Part shown: one piece after another, positions 1 to 6,223 of the stretch
How the letters are laid out: each line of letters opens with the position of its first letter
Position numbering within the stretch: position 1 is the stretch's first letter
Notes under the pieces: generated by a model
What the model was told of the DNA's origin: nothing
What the model saw: the letters and a program-made list of their open reading frames with translations, nothing else
Databases searched by the model: none
Translations under genes and position numbers: made by a program
Assembly (NCBI GenBank): GCA_038108875.1
Contig: JAYNII010000022.1
Coordinates: forward strand, 1-10,414
Source of the DNA: VMDH01 sp038108875
GTDB lineage: Bacteria > Pseudomonadota > Gammaproteobacteria > Magnimaribacterales > D2472
DNA: 10,414 nucleotides
Direction of reading: 5' to 3'

Positions 1-114
1 ATGACAATAGCAGTTTGGTACCACCTGATCCCATCTCGAACTCAGAAGTGAAACGGACTAACGCCAATGGTAGTGCAGGGCCTCCCTGTGTGAGAGTAGG
101 AAATCGTCAGGCAT
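1..114 (+). rRNA. rrf: 5S ribosomal RNA, 5' end cut by window edge
   Basis: This is 5S rRNA of the large ribosomal subunit and the last gene of an rRNA operon whose 16S and 23S genes lie left of the window. The sequence aligns along its length with E. coli 5S, including the conserved CGAACTCAGAAGTGAAAC segment and the GAGAGTAGG stretch near the 3' end. The 3' strand TCGTCAGGCA (105-114) should pair with the 5' strand. Only about 6 nt of that 5' strand are missing, because the window begins at the equivalent of E. coli position 7. The complete molecule would be about 120 nt, the usual bacterial length. The 3' end is placed at the end of helix I and is accurate to one or two bases. Confidence 0.96.
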
Positions 115-121
115 TTAGTTT

Positions 122-158
122 AAAGCCCTTTAGGCATTGCTTGAAGGGCTTTTTTTTT
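122..158 (+). terminator. Intrinsic terminator of the rRNA operon
   Basis: A 10-bp stem is formed by AAAGCCCTTT (122-131) with GAAGGGCTTT (143-152), closing an 11-nt loop. It runs into an uninterrupted run of nine T (150-158). It lies 8 nt after the 5S 3' end, the normal place for a Rho-independent rRNA operon terminator. The next coding start is only 13 nt beyond the T-run. Confidence 0.93.
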
Positions 159-171
159 GCAGAATTTAACA

Positions 172-606
172 ATGGACATAACAGAAGCAATCAATCGATT
201 AGAAATTCAACAATTATTAACAACTTATGCTAGCGCAGTAGATCAAAAAAACTTTGATAAGTTCTATGATATTTTTACTACAGACGCCTTTATTGATTAC
301 ACAGCGGTAGGAGGTATCAAAGGCAATTTAGATCAAATTGTTGGGTACTTAAAAACTGCTCTCGAATATTTTCCCCACTACCAGCACTTTAATACTAATT
401 ACGACATTTCATTTTTAGATGAATATAATGCAACTGGATCTATTATGTGCTTTAACCCAATGCAGTCACCTGATGGCAATACCTTCTTTCTCGGAATGTG
501 GTATCACGATAGGTATATTAAAGAGAATGGAATATGGAAAATTTCAGAAAGAATAGAAAGATCATCTTGGAATCACAATGTCCCAGCAGACATAAAGGTT
601 GATTGA
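172..606 (+). CDS. SnoaL-like / NTF2-fold family protein of unknown substrate
   Basis: A 144-residue protein of the SnoaL-like (NTF2 superfamily) alpha+beta-barrel type, a fold used by small dehydratases, isomerases and ring-hydroxylase beta subunits. Visible family marks are the N-terminal helix with Y19 and D24 (LLTTYASAVDQKNFDKFYDIF), an acidic D38-x3-D42 after it, H72 in YQHFNTN at the pocket position, and a C-terminal strand pair (GMWYHDRY, then GIWKISERIERSSW). Length is normal for a single domain, and there is no signal peptide or membrane segment. I start it at ATG 172 because the protein then begins directly with the first helix; an in-frame TTG at 157 lies inside the terminator T-run and is unlikely. 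Its stop is 2 nt before the coaE start, so the two are probably co-transcribed. The substrate cannot be told from sequence. Confidence 0.85.
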   Translation: MDITEAINRLEIQQLLTTYASAVDQKNFDKFYDIFTTDAFIDYTAVGGIKGNLDQIVGYLKTALEYFPHYQHFNTNYDISFLDEYNATGSIMCFNPMQSPDGNTFFLGMWYHDRYIKENGIWKISERIERSSWNHNVPADIKVD

Positions 607-608
607 AA

Positions 609-1202
609 ATGTTGATTGGTTTAACAGGAGGTATAGGGAGTGGGAAAACTGCAGCAGGAAAATTTTTTAACGAATTAGGTATTGACGTTATTGATGCAGA
701 TGATTTGGCTAAGCAGTCAATTCTAGAGGGAACTAAAGGAAGTAGAACTATCATTAATCGGTATGGTCAAAAAATCTTAGATGATAATAAAGAAATCGAT
801 AGAAAGAAATTAAGAGCAATAATCTTTGAAAACCCTGTTGAAAAAGTCTTTGTTGAAAGCGTTATTCATCCTGAAGTAACCAAAGGAATTTATTCTTTTA
901 TTGAGAATGCAAAATCTCCTTATAAAATTATTATAGTCCCCTTGCTGTTCGAAACCGACTCACAATCCAGATACGATAGGGTATTACTTATTGATTCAAC
1001 AGAGGAATCTCAACTACAAAGAGCCACCAAGAGAGATAATGTTGATGTAGAAAACATAAAGGCAATTATGGCAAGTCAGTTTTCTAGAGATAAAAAATTA
1101 ATGCTTGCTGATGATGTTATTGCTAATAATAACAGCCTAGCAAAACTCAAAGACTCTGTGGTTCAAACTAACGAATTTTATTTATCTCTCTGCAATGGAT
1201 AA
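609..1202 (+). CDS. coaE: Dephospho-CoA kinase
   Basis: CoaE phosphorylates the 3'-hydroxyl of dephospho-CoA with ATP, the last step of cytoplasmic coenzyme A synthesis. The 197-residue protein opens with the P-loop GGIGSGKT (residues 7-14). It continues with the substrate-side DADDLAK motif near residue 30, an HPEV motif, the VPLLFE strand-turn of the CoA domain and the lid-type QRATKRDN sequence. It ends with the family's MASQFSRDKKLMLADDVIANN region, and its length is close to the usual 200-206. The start is ATG 609; an in-frame TTG at 603 overlaps the preceding stop and would only add two residues. A weak AAGG lies 9 nt upstream. The last 8 nt overlap the start of yacG, suggesting translational coupling. 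Confidence 0.97.
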   Translation: MLIGLTGGIGSGKTAAGKFFNELGIDVIDADDLAKQSILEGTKGSRTIINRYGQKILDDNKEIDRKKLRAIIFENPVEKVFVESVIHPEVTKGIYSFIENAKSPYKIIIVPLLFETDSQSRYDRVLLIDSTEESQLQRATKRDNVDVENIKAIMASQFSRDKKLMLADDVIANNNSLAKLKDSVVQTNEFYLSLCNG

Positions 1203-1353
1203 ATGTCCTCAATGTAATCAGGATGCTAATTTATCTTTAGATAATCCATTCAGGCCATTCTGTTCAGAGAAATGCAAGTTAATTGATTTTGGTGAATGGG
1301 CAAATGAATTTCATGTTATTTCTAGACCCTTAGAATTAGATGATTTGGATTAA
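1195..1353 (+). CDS. yacG: DNA gyrase inhibitor YacG, small zinc-binding protein
   Basis: A 52-codon gene. YacG is a zinc-ribbon protein which in E. coli binds the GyrB C-terminal domain and blocks DNA binding by gyrase. The four zinc cysteines are visible as C4-x2-C7 and C23-x3-C27, with the family sequence RPFCSEKCKLIDFGEWANE between residues 20 and 38. The acidic tail ends in ELDDLD. The ATG lies inside the coaE end in another frame (8-nt overlap), with no Shine-Dalgarno sequence of its own, so coupled translation is likely. In E. coli, zapD separates yacG from coaE; here it is absent. The stop codon interlocks with that of the convergent ThiE-like gene. Confidence 0.95.
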   Translation: MDKCPQCNQDANLSLDNPFRPFCSEKCKLIDFGEWANEFHVISRPLELDDLD

Positions 1354-1880
1354 CTTAAAAACATTGAAATACCAGCAATACCTCTTGCACCAAACTGTAA
1401 TGCCTCTTCTAAACTATTAAGATTTAGTCCCCCCAATGCAATAACTGGATGTTTTGATTCTTTTGCAAGCAAGCTAAAGCTTTTCCAACCCAAATGATTA
1501 GGATATTTAATAGTTTTTAAGACAGGACTTAGAAGAATAAATTCAAGGTTTAGTTCGTTGGCTGCTTTAATTTCTCTAAGATTATGACAGCTTGCGCTAA
1601 CCCAGCTGGTGGATTTTGGGACTTTAAAAAGATTTCTCGAGTTTAGGTGAAGATGGGTATTGTATTTTTTATAACGAAAAGGTAGTTCGTGGGGATTCAT
1701 AACAACCTTTACGGATGAAGGTAAGTGTTCAATAGCAAGGGCTCTATATTTAAGAATATCAGTAAAAGCAAGATTTTTATTTCTCAATAACAAATGTGAG
1801 ATGTCATGCTTCCTAACCGATTTAATAATTTGCAATAGATCAAAGTAATCTTCAAATTCTGGTGTGATGGCATATAACAA
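1350..1880 (-). CDS. ThiE/TenI-like domain protein, the free-standing C-terminal half of a MutT-ThiE type protein
   Basis: A 176-residue TIM-barrel protein of the thiamine-phosphate-synthase-like family. Visible marks are LYAIT at the first strand, LLLRNKN at the second, HLHLNSRNL, SASCHN (95-100), SPVLKT (118-123) and ALGGL (148-152), followed by GARGIAGIS. The best match known to me is the C-terminal domain of the Nudix MutT-ThiE fusions found beside secA in Pseudomonas and relatives. Here the Nudix half is absent. The Mg2+-binding aspartates of true ThiE (the ND pair and the D after VHLGQ) appear replaced by NP and NSRN, so thiamine phosphate synthase activity is doubtful. The start is a TTG at 1880, 3 nt after the secA stop and in the same frame. 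GGGAAG lies about 9 nt upstream, and no ATG fits. It is likely translated by re-initiation after secA. Confidence 0.82.
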   Translation of the reverse strand: MLYAITPEFEDYFDLLQIIKSVRKHDISHLLLRNKNLAFTDILKYRALAIEHLPSSVKVVMNPHELPFRYKKYNTHLHLNSRNLFKVPKSTSWVSASCHNLREIKAANELNLEFILLSPVLKTIKYPNHLGWKSFSLLAKESKHPVIALGGLNLNSLEEALQFGARGIAGISMFLS

Positions 1881-1883
1881 GCT

Positions 1884-4568
1884 TTAGGTCTTCCCGTGAC
1901 AATGCTTAAATTTTTTGCCTGAACCACAATGACACTCCTCATTTCTACCAATTTTTGGTTGGTCGCGTCTTATTGGCTCCTCTTTGCTAGATTCCATATG
2001 TTCTGAATTTTGATTTTGCATCAGATTGAATTTAGCATCTTCATGAATCTGCTTTGAATGGGATTGAGAACTCTTATGTTCTTCAATGGCTCGTTTTTTA
2101 AGCTCTTTTACTTCCTCTTCAGAGTTGAGTTGCAATCTAAACAATAACTTGACAGTTTCCTCATCAATGCGTGATAGCATGAACTCAAACATTTCATAAG
2201 CCTCTCTTTTGTATTCATTTTTTGGATTCTTTTGGGCATAAGCTCTCAATCCAATGCTTTGCCTAAGATGATCCATTTCAGCAAGGTGTTCTTTCCAATA
2301 TGCATCTAATACCTGAAGCATGACCTGCCTTTCAAGAGAGTAAATGTTATCACCCAAAATAGAGTACTTTTCTTTATAAATCTTGATAGCTTCTTGAACA
2401 ACATAAGAGATAATGTCATCTACATACCAAGATTTTTCATCTTTAATCTTCTGAGAAATGCTCAAGTTTATTCCAAATAAGTCGGATAAATGAGTATCTA
2501 ATTCTCTTGATTTCCATTGTGATTCTATGGAGTCTTTTGGGAAGTATTTGTAAACAATGTCAGTAAGTAGCTCTTGAATAAGGCCTAAGATATTTTCTGA
2601 AATATTGTCTTCAAAAATAAGTTGATCTCTTAAAGAGTAGACAGCTTGTCTTTGATCATTTGCCACATCATCGTATTCAAGTAAATTTTTTCTTAAATCA
2701 AAATTCCTATTTTCAATTCTGCGCTGCGCATTTTCTATACCCCTTGAGAGCATTTTATGTTCTATGTGATCATCACCCATGCCAAATCTCTCAAATAGCG
2801 CTCGCCTGCTATCTGATATAAATAATCTCAATAATTCATCTTCCAAAGAAAGAAAAAATTTTGAATAACCAGGATCGCCTTGACGCCCAGCTCTTCCTCT
2901 CAATTGATTGTCAATTCTCCTAGATTCATGTCTCTCAGTTCCAAGAATATGCAACCCTCCTGCATCAAGAACCAATGCATTATTTTGCTTCCACTCCTCC
3001 TCAGTTTGGTCTTTTTGCTTGCCCCCCAATACAATATCTGTGCCTCTTCCAGCCATATTAGTTGCTATTGTCACAATGCCTGGCTTACCAGCGTTTGCAA
3101 TTATTTCTGCCTCTCTCTCATGCTGTTTCGCATTTAATACTTGATGATTGATAGATTTCTTTTTTAAGAGTGATGACACTATTTCTGAAGATTCAACAGA
3201 CGCAGTTCCAATTAGAACAGGCGCATTTTGCTTCATTAACTTTTCTGCTTCAGAAATTAGCGCCTTATATTTAGCATCCTTGGTAAGAAATACAACATCA
3301 TCCATATCGCATCTAACCATTGGTTTATGGGTAGGTATGATAACTACCTTTAAGCCATATATTTCTTGAAATTCTCTTGCTTCTGTATCAGCGGTACCAG
3401 TCATTCCTGATAATTTTTTAAATAACCTGAAAAAATTCTGGAATGTGGTAGATGCTAAGGTTTGGGATTCTCTTTGAATGCCTACATTTTCTTTAGCCTC
3501 CAGTGCCTGATGTACCCCTTCGCTTATACGTCTTCCAGGCATAGCTCTACCGGTATGCTCATCAACCAGTAAAACCTCTCCATTCCTGACTATGTAATGA
3601 ATATCTTTTTTAAACAAATAGCTTGCTTTTAAGGTGGCATGAACATAACGCATGATCTTTAGGTTTGCTGACGTATATAGACTTTCATCATGCTTAAGAA
3701 TTCCCTTGTGAATTAGAAAATTTTCTATTTTGACATACCCATTATCAGTAAGTTCAACAGTCCTCATTTTTTCATCAATTAGGTAATCTCCCTTTTCTTC
3801 TTCTTGAAGAGGCTCTTCTTCTGTCTCCTCTCTGAGTTGTTTTTTCAAGGAGGGTATTATTTGTTTGAGATCTTTGTAATATTCAGGATTATCACTTGAA
3901 GGACCTGAAATAATTAGGGGTGTTCTAGCCTCATCAATTAAAATTGAGTCTACTTCGTCAACGATTGCAAAATCTAAAGAACATTGAAGCTTGTCTTCAG
4001 ATCTTAAGGCCATATTATCTCTTAGATAATCAAATCCTAATTCATTATTTGTTGCATATATGACATCGCATTTGTAGGCATTTTTCTTTTCATCCCATGG
4101 TTGATTAGAGTAAATAACTCCACAAGACATACCTAATCTTTCATATACAGGCTTCATCCAATCCGCATCTCTGTTAGCCAAATAGTCGTTTACAGTAACA
4201 ATTACTACTTTATTTTTTAGAATGAAGTTGAAGAATGCGGGTAGGGTAGCAACAAGAGTTTTTCCCTCTCCTGTTTTCATTTCTGCAATATTGCCTTCAG
4301 CTAACGATAATCCTCCAAGCAGCTGAGAATCAAAATGCCTCAGACCCAAAGCTCTTTTAGATGCCTCCCTAACTGCAGCAAATGCTTCAGCTTTAAGTTC
4401 CGTATCGCTTTTATTGGAATCTCTTAATTCCTGATATGCTTTTTTTAAGTCATCATCTGACTTGGATTCATAATAAGACTCTAGGTTGTTGCTTAGTCCT
4501 ACTATTTTGCTGATTCTTTTTATATATCTATCGTTACTCGAGGGAAATATTTTTCTAATAAAAGACAT
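1884..4568 (-). CDS. secA: Preprotein translocase ATPase SecA
   Basis: SecA is the motor ATPase that drives unfolded preproteins through SecYEG in the inner membrane. At 894 residues it is full length (E. coli has 901). Walker A is TGEGKT (99-104), and the DEAD-type Walker B is DEVD (204-207). The second nucleotide-binding domain carries the arginine-rich motif QLRGRAGRQGDPG near residue 560, and TNMAGRGTDI precedes it. An acidic linker, rich in Glu, sits around residues 245-260. The extreme C-terminus has the zinc site C879-x-C881-x8-C890-H891, which in E. coli binds SecB and phospholipid. The ATG follows the lpxC stop by 11 nt. There is no space for a secM arrest-peptide gene, so SecM-type control of secA is absent here. 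No clear Shine-Dalgarno sequence precedes the start. Confidence 0.99.
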   Translation of the reverse strand: MSFIRKIFPSSNDRYIKRISKIVGLSNNLESYYESKSDDDLKKAYQELRDSNKSDTELKAEAFAAVREASKRALGLRHFDSQLLGGLSLAEGNIAEMKTGEGKTLVATLPAFFNFILKNKVVIVTVNDYLANRDADWMKPVYERLGMSCGVIYSNQPWDEKKNAYKCDVIYATNNELGFDYLRDNMALRSEDKLQCSLDFAIVDEVDSILIDEARTPLIISGPSSDNPEYYKDLKQIIPSLKKQLREETEEEPLQEEEKGDYLIDEKMRTVELTDNGYVKIENFLIHKGILKHDESLYTSANLKIMRYVHATLKASYLFKKDIHYIVRNGEVLLVDEHTGRAMPGRRISEGVHQALEAKENVGIQRESQTLASTTFQNFFRLFKKLSGMTGTADTEAREFQEIYGLKVVIIPTHKPMVRCDMDDVVFLTKDAKYKALISEAEKLMKQNAPVLIGTASVESSEIVSSLLKKKSINHQVLNAKQHEREAEIIANAGKPGIVTIATNMAGRGTDIVLGGKQKDQTEEEWKQNNALVLDAGGLHILGTERHESRRIDNQLRGRAGRQGDPGYSKFFLSLEDELLRLFISDSRRALFERFGMGDDHIEHKMLSRGIENAQRRIENRNFDLRKNLLEYDDVANDQRQAVYSLRDQLIFEDNISENILGLIQELLTDIVYKYFPKDSIESQWKSRELDTHLSDLFGINLSISQKIKDEKSWYVDDIISYVVQEAIKIYKEKYSILGDNIYSLERQVMLQVLDAYWKEHLAEMDHLRQSIGLRAYAQKNPKNEYKREAYEMFEFMLSRIDEETVKLLFRLQLNSEEEVKELKKRAIEEHKSSQSHSKQIHEDAKFNLMQNQNSEHMESSKEEPIRRDQPKIGRNEECHCGSGKKFKHCHGKT

Positions 4569-4579
4569 CTTTTGATTAT

Positions 4580-5494
4580 TTAAGCTATCTCAAAGGGAGG
4601 CCTAGAGTATGAAATTGGTGCATTAGAAGAATCTTCAAATTCAACGAGTTCCCAAGCATCTTCTGAGCTTAGTATATTTCTAAGAAGTTCATTATTCAAA
4701 GAGTGACCCGATTTAAATCCAGTAAACTCTCCAATTAAATTATGTCCAAGTAAATAAAGGTCACCAATTGCATCAAGCATTTTATGTTTCACAAACTCAT
4801 CATCAAATCTTAGGCCGTCCTCATTGATAATTCCATCCTCTCCAACAGCGATAGCATTTTTGATAGATGCGCCAAGTGCTAAATCTTGAGATTGCAAATA
4901 ATCTAAATCTTTCATTAGTCCAAATGTTCTAGCTCTGCAAACTTCTTTAACAAAAGAAGTAGAGGAAAAATCAATTGTTGAACTTGAGGCGTACTTTTTA
5001 ATAATTGGGTGGTCAAACTCAATAGTAAATGAAACTTTAAAACCATCAAAGGGTTTAATAGCAGCAAAGGCTCCACCAGATTCGACTCGAACTTCCTTCT
5101 TCACCTTTATAAACTTTTTTATTGCTTCTTGTTCTTCTATACCAGCTGACTGGAGAAGGAAAACAAATGGTCCTGCACTGCCATCCATGAGAGGGATCTC
5201 AGGACCGTCAACTTCTATGATCAGATTATCCAATCCAAGACCTGCAACAGCAGATAGGAGATGCTCGATGGTCGCTACTCTAGCCCCCTTTTTAAAAAGG
5301 GTAGTGGATAATGTCGTTTCACCAACGTATTCAAAAATAGCTGGTATTATGACTACAGGCCTTAAATCTGAGCGGACAAAATTGATACCAGAATTTGCTG
5401 GAGCTGGTTTTAGTTGTAACACTACTTTTTGGCCACTATGCAAACCAACCCCGACTGCCTTGACAGGATTTTTTATGGTTCTTTGCTTTAACAT
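4580..5494 (-). CDS. lpxC: UDP-3-O-acyl-N-acetylglucosamine deacetylase
   Basis: LpxC removes the N-acetyl group from UDP-3-O-acyl-GlcNAc, the committed, zinc-dependent step of lipid A synthesis in the cytoplasm. Length is 304 residues (E. coli 305). The zinc ligands fall in order: H78 in TIEHLLSAVAGLGLDN with the general base E77, H237 in KHKMLDAIGDLYLLGH, and D241 in the same helix. The catalytic histidine is H264 in SGHSLNN. The N-terminal GVGLHSG motif is intact. The C-terminus (RPPFEIA) differs from the LAVLA-like tail that FtsH recognises in E. coli, so proteolytic control may differ. It lies 15 nt after rlmB and 11 nt before secA, inside the minus-strand run. In most gammaproteobacteria it instead follows ftsZ. 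Confidence 0.98.
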   Translation of the reverse strand: MLKQRTIKNPVKAVGVGLHSGQKVVLQLKPAPANSGINFVRSDLRPVVIIPAIFEYVGETTLSTTLFKKGARVATIEHLLSAVAGLGLDNLIIEVDGPEIPLMDGSAGPFVFLLQSAGIEEQEAIKKFIKVKKEVRVESGGAFAAIKPFDGFKVSFTIEFDHPIIKKYASSSTIDFSSTSFVKEVCRARTFGLMKDLDYLQSQDLALGASIKNAIAVGEDGIINEDGLRFDDEFVKHKMLDAIGDLYLLGHNLIGEFTGFKSGHSLNNELLRNILSSEDAWELVEFEDSSNAPISYSRPPFEIA

Positions 5495-5509
5495 GTTCGA
5501 GGATTATAC

Positions 5510-6223
5510 CTATATTTTTTGTCTGATGATTTCAAAGATCATTATAGAAGAAGCTACAGATACATTGAGGCTATTAAATGATTCGTTAGTTGATAAGTTC
5601 ACTATATGATCGCAAGCTTTAAGAGTTTGTTCTCGTATACCTTTTTCCTCAGATCCAACAACTATCGCTATAGGCTTATTCATATCGAGATTTGTATAGG
5701 GTACAAGGGCTTTTTCAGAGGTTCCTACAATTTCAATACCCTCATCCTTGAGCATTTTAATTATGTTAACGAAATTTGAGACTTCATAGATTGGGATAGT
5801 TTCTGTCCCTCCTGCAGAAACTTTTCTAACTGTTTCAGTCATTGGTGAGCAATGAAATTTATTTATCACCACACCAGTTATGTTTGCTACTGCAGCAGAT
5901 CTAATACAGGCACCCAGATTTCTAGGGTCAGAGAGATTGTCAATTAGTAAGAGTGTAATCATTCTGTCAGGGTTCTTAACGGCGAGCTTGAGATCTTGTT
6001 GCGTCAAAGCACTCTCGTTTATTAATAAAGCTTCTGGTTCTTTTCTCAAACTATTTTTCTTTTCAATAGATATTCCAAGGCTGCTTGCTTTTTTTGTTAG
6101 GTTTAGGATTCTTTTATCTTGTCTTTCTGAAGGAATAAAAATTTTTTTTATCCTGCTAGGGTTTTTTTCAAGCAATGCTTCAACAACATGAAATCCTTGT
6201 CTTGTTTGATTATTTTTTTGCAT
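5510..6223 (-). CDS. rlmB: 23S rRNA (guanosine-2'-O)-methyltransferase RlmB-like (SpoU/TrmH family)
   Basis: A 237-residue SPOUT (trefoil-knot) 2'-O-methyltransferase. E. coli RlmB (243 residues) methylates G2251 in the 23S P-loop using S-adenosylmethionine. Motif 1 is NLGACIRSA with the catalytic arginine R108. Motif 2 is VVGSEEKGIR (188-197), and motif 3 is NSLNVSVASSIMIFE (217-231). The N-terminal substrate-binding domain begins GFHVVEALLEKNP, as in RlmB. One departure is that the usual HQG segment before the catalytic domain is not recognisable; INESALTQQDLK stands in its place. Another TrmH-family target therefore cannot be excluded, although the rnr–rlmB adjacency (as in E. coli) supports RlmB. 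The start overlaps the end of rnr by 14 nt, which points to coupled translation. Confidence 0.9.
   Translation of the reverse strand: MQKNNQTRQGFHVVEALLEKNPSRIKKIFIPSERQDKRILNLTKKASSLGISIEKKNSLRKEPEALLINESALTQQDLKLAVKNPDRMITLLLIDNLSDPRNLGACIRSAAVANITGVVINKFHCSPMTETVRKVSAGGTETIPIYEVSNFVNIIKMLKDEGIEIVGTSEKALVPYTNLDMNKPIAIVVGSEEKGIREQTLKACDHIVNLSTNESFNSLNVSVASSIMIFEIIRQKI

Noticed and set aside
157..171. TTG start at 157 for the SnoaL-like protein
   Set aside because: The codon lies in the terminator T-run; ATG 172 begins at the first family helix.
15..233. 72-codon open frame across the 5S gene and its terminator
   Set aside because: It lies on 5S rRNA and the terminator hairpin, has no protein-like pattern and runs out of frame into the SnoaL-like gene.
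518..754. 78-codon minus-strand open frame across the coaE start
   Set aside because: It is opposite the conserved P-loop coding sequence of coaE and has no supporting signal.
2880..3369. Three overlapping plus-strand open frames opposite secA
   Set aside because: They are shadows of the conserved secA sequence, with low-complexity Ser/Leu-rich translations and no ribosome-binding site.
4569..4579. Space between lpxC and secA checked for a secM-like arrest peptide
   Set aside because: The gap is only 11 nt; there is no open frame or stalling motif.
5495..5508. TATAAT on the minus strand 8 nt before lpxC as a promoter
   Set aside because: The nearest TTGAAA is 21 bp upstream, too far, there is no TG extension, and the mRNA would be virtually leaderless. 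In AT-rich DNA this is likely chance; lpxC probably depends on the upstream genes' transcript.
5187..5609. 140-codon plus-strand open frame opposite lpxC and the end of rlmB
   Set aside because: It is antisense to a complete lpxC with all catalytic residues and shows no domain of its own.
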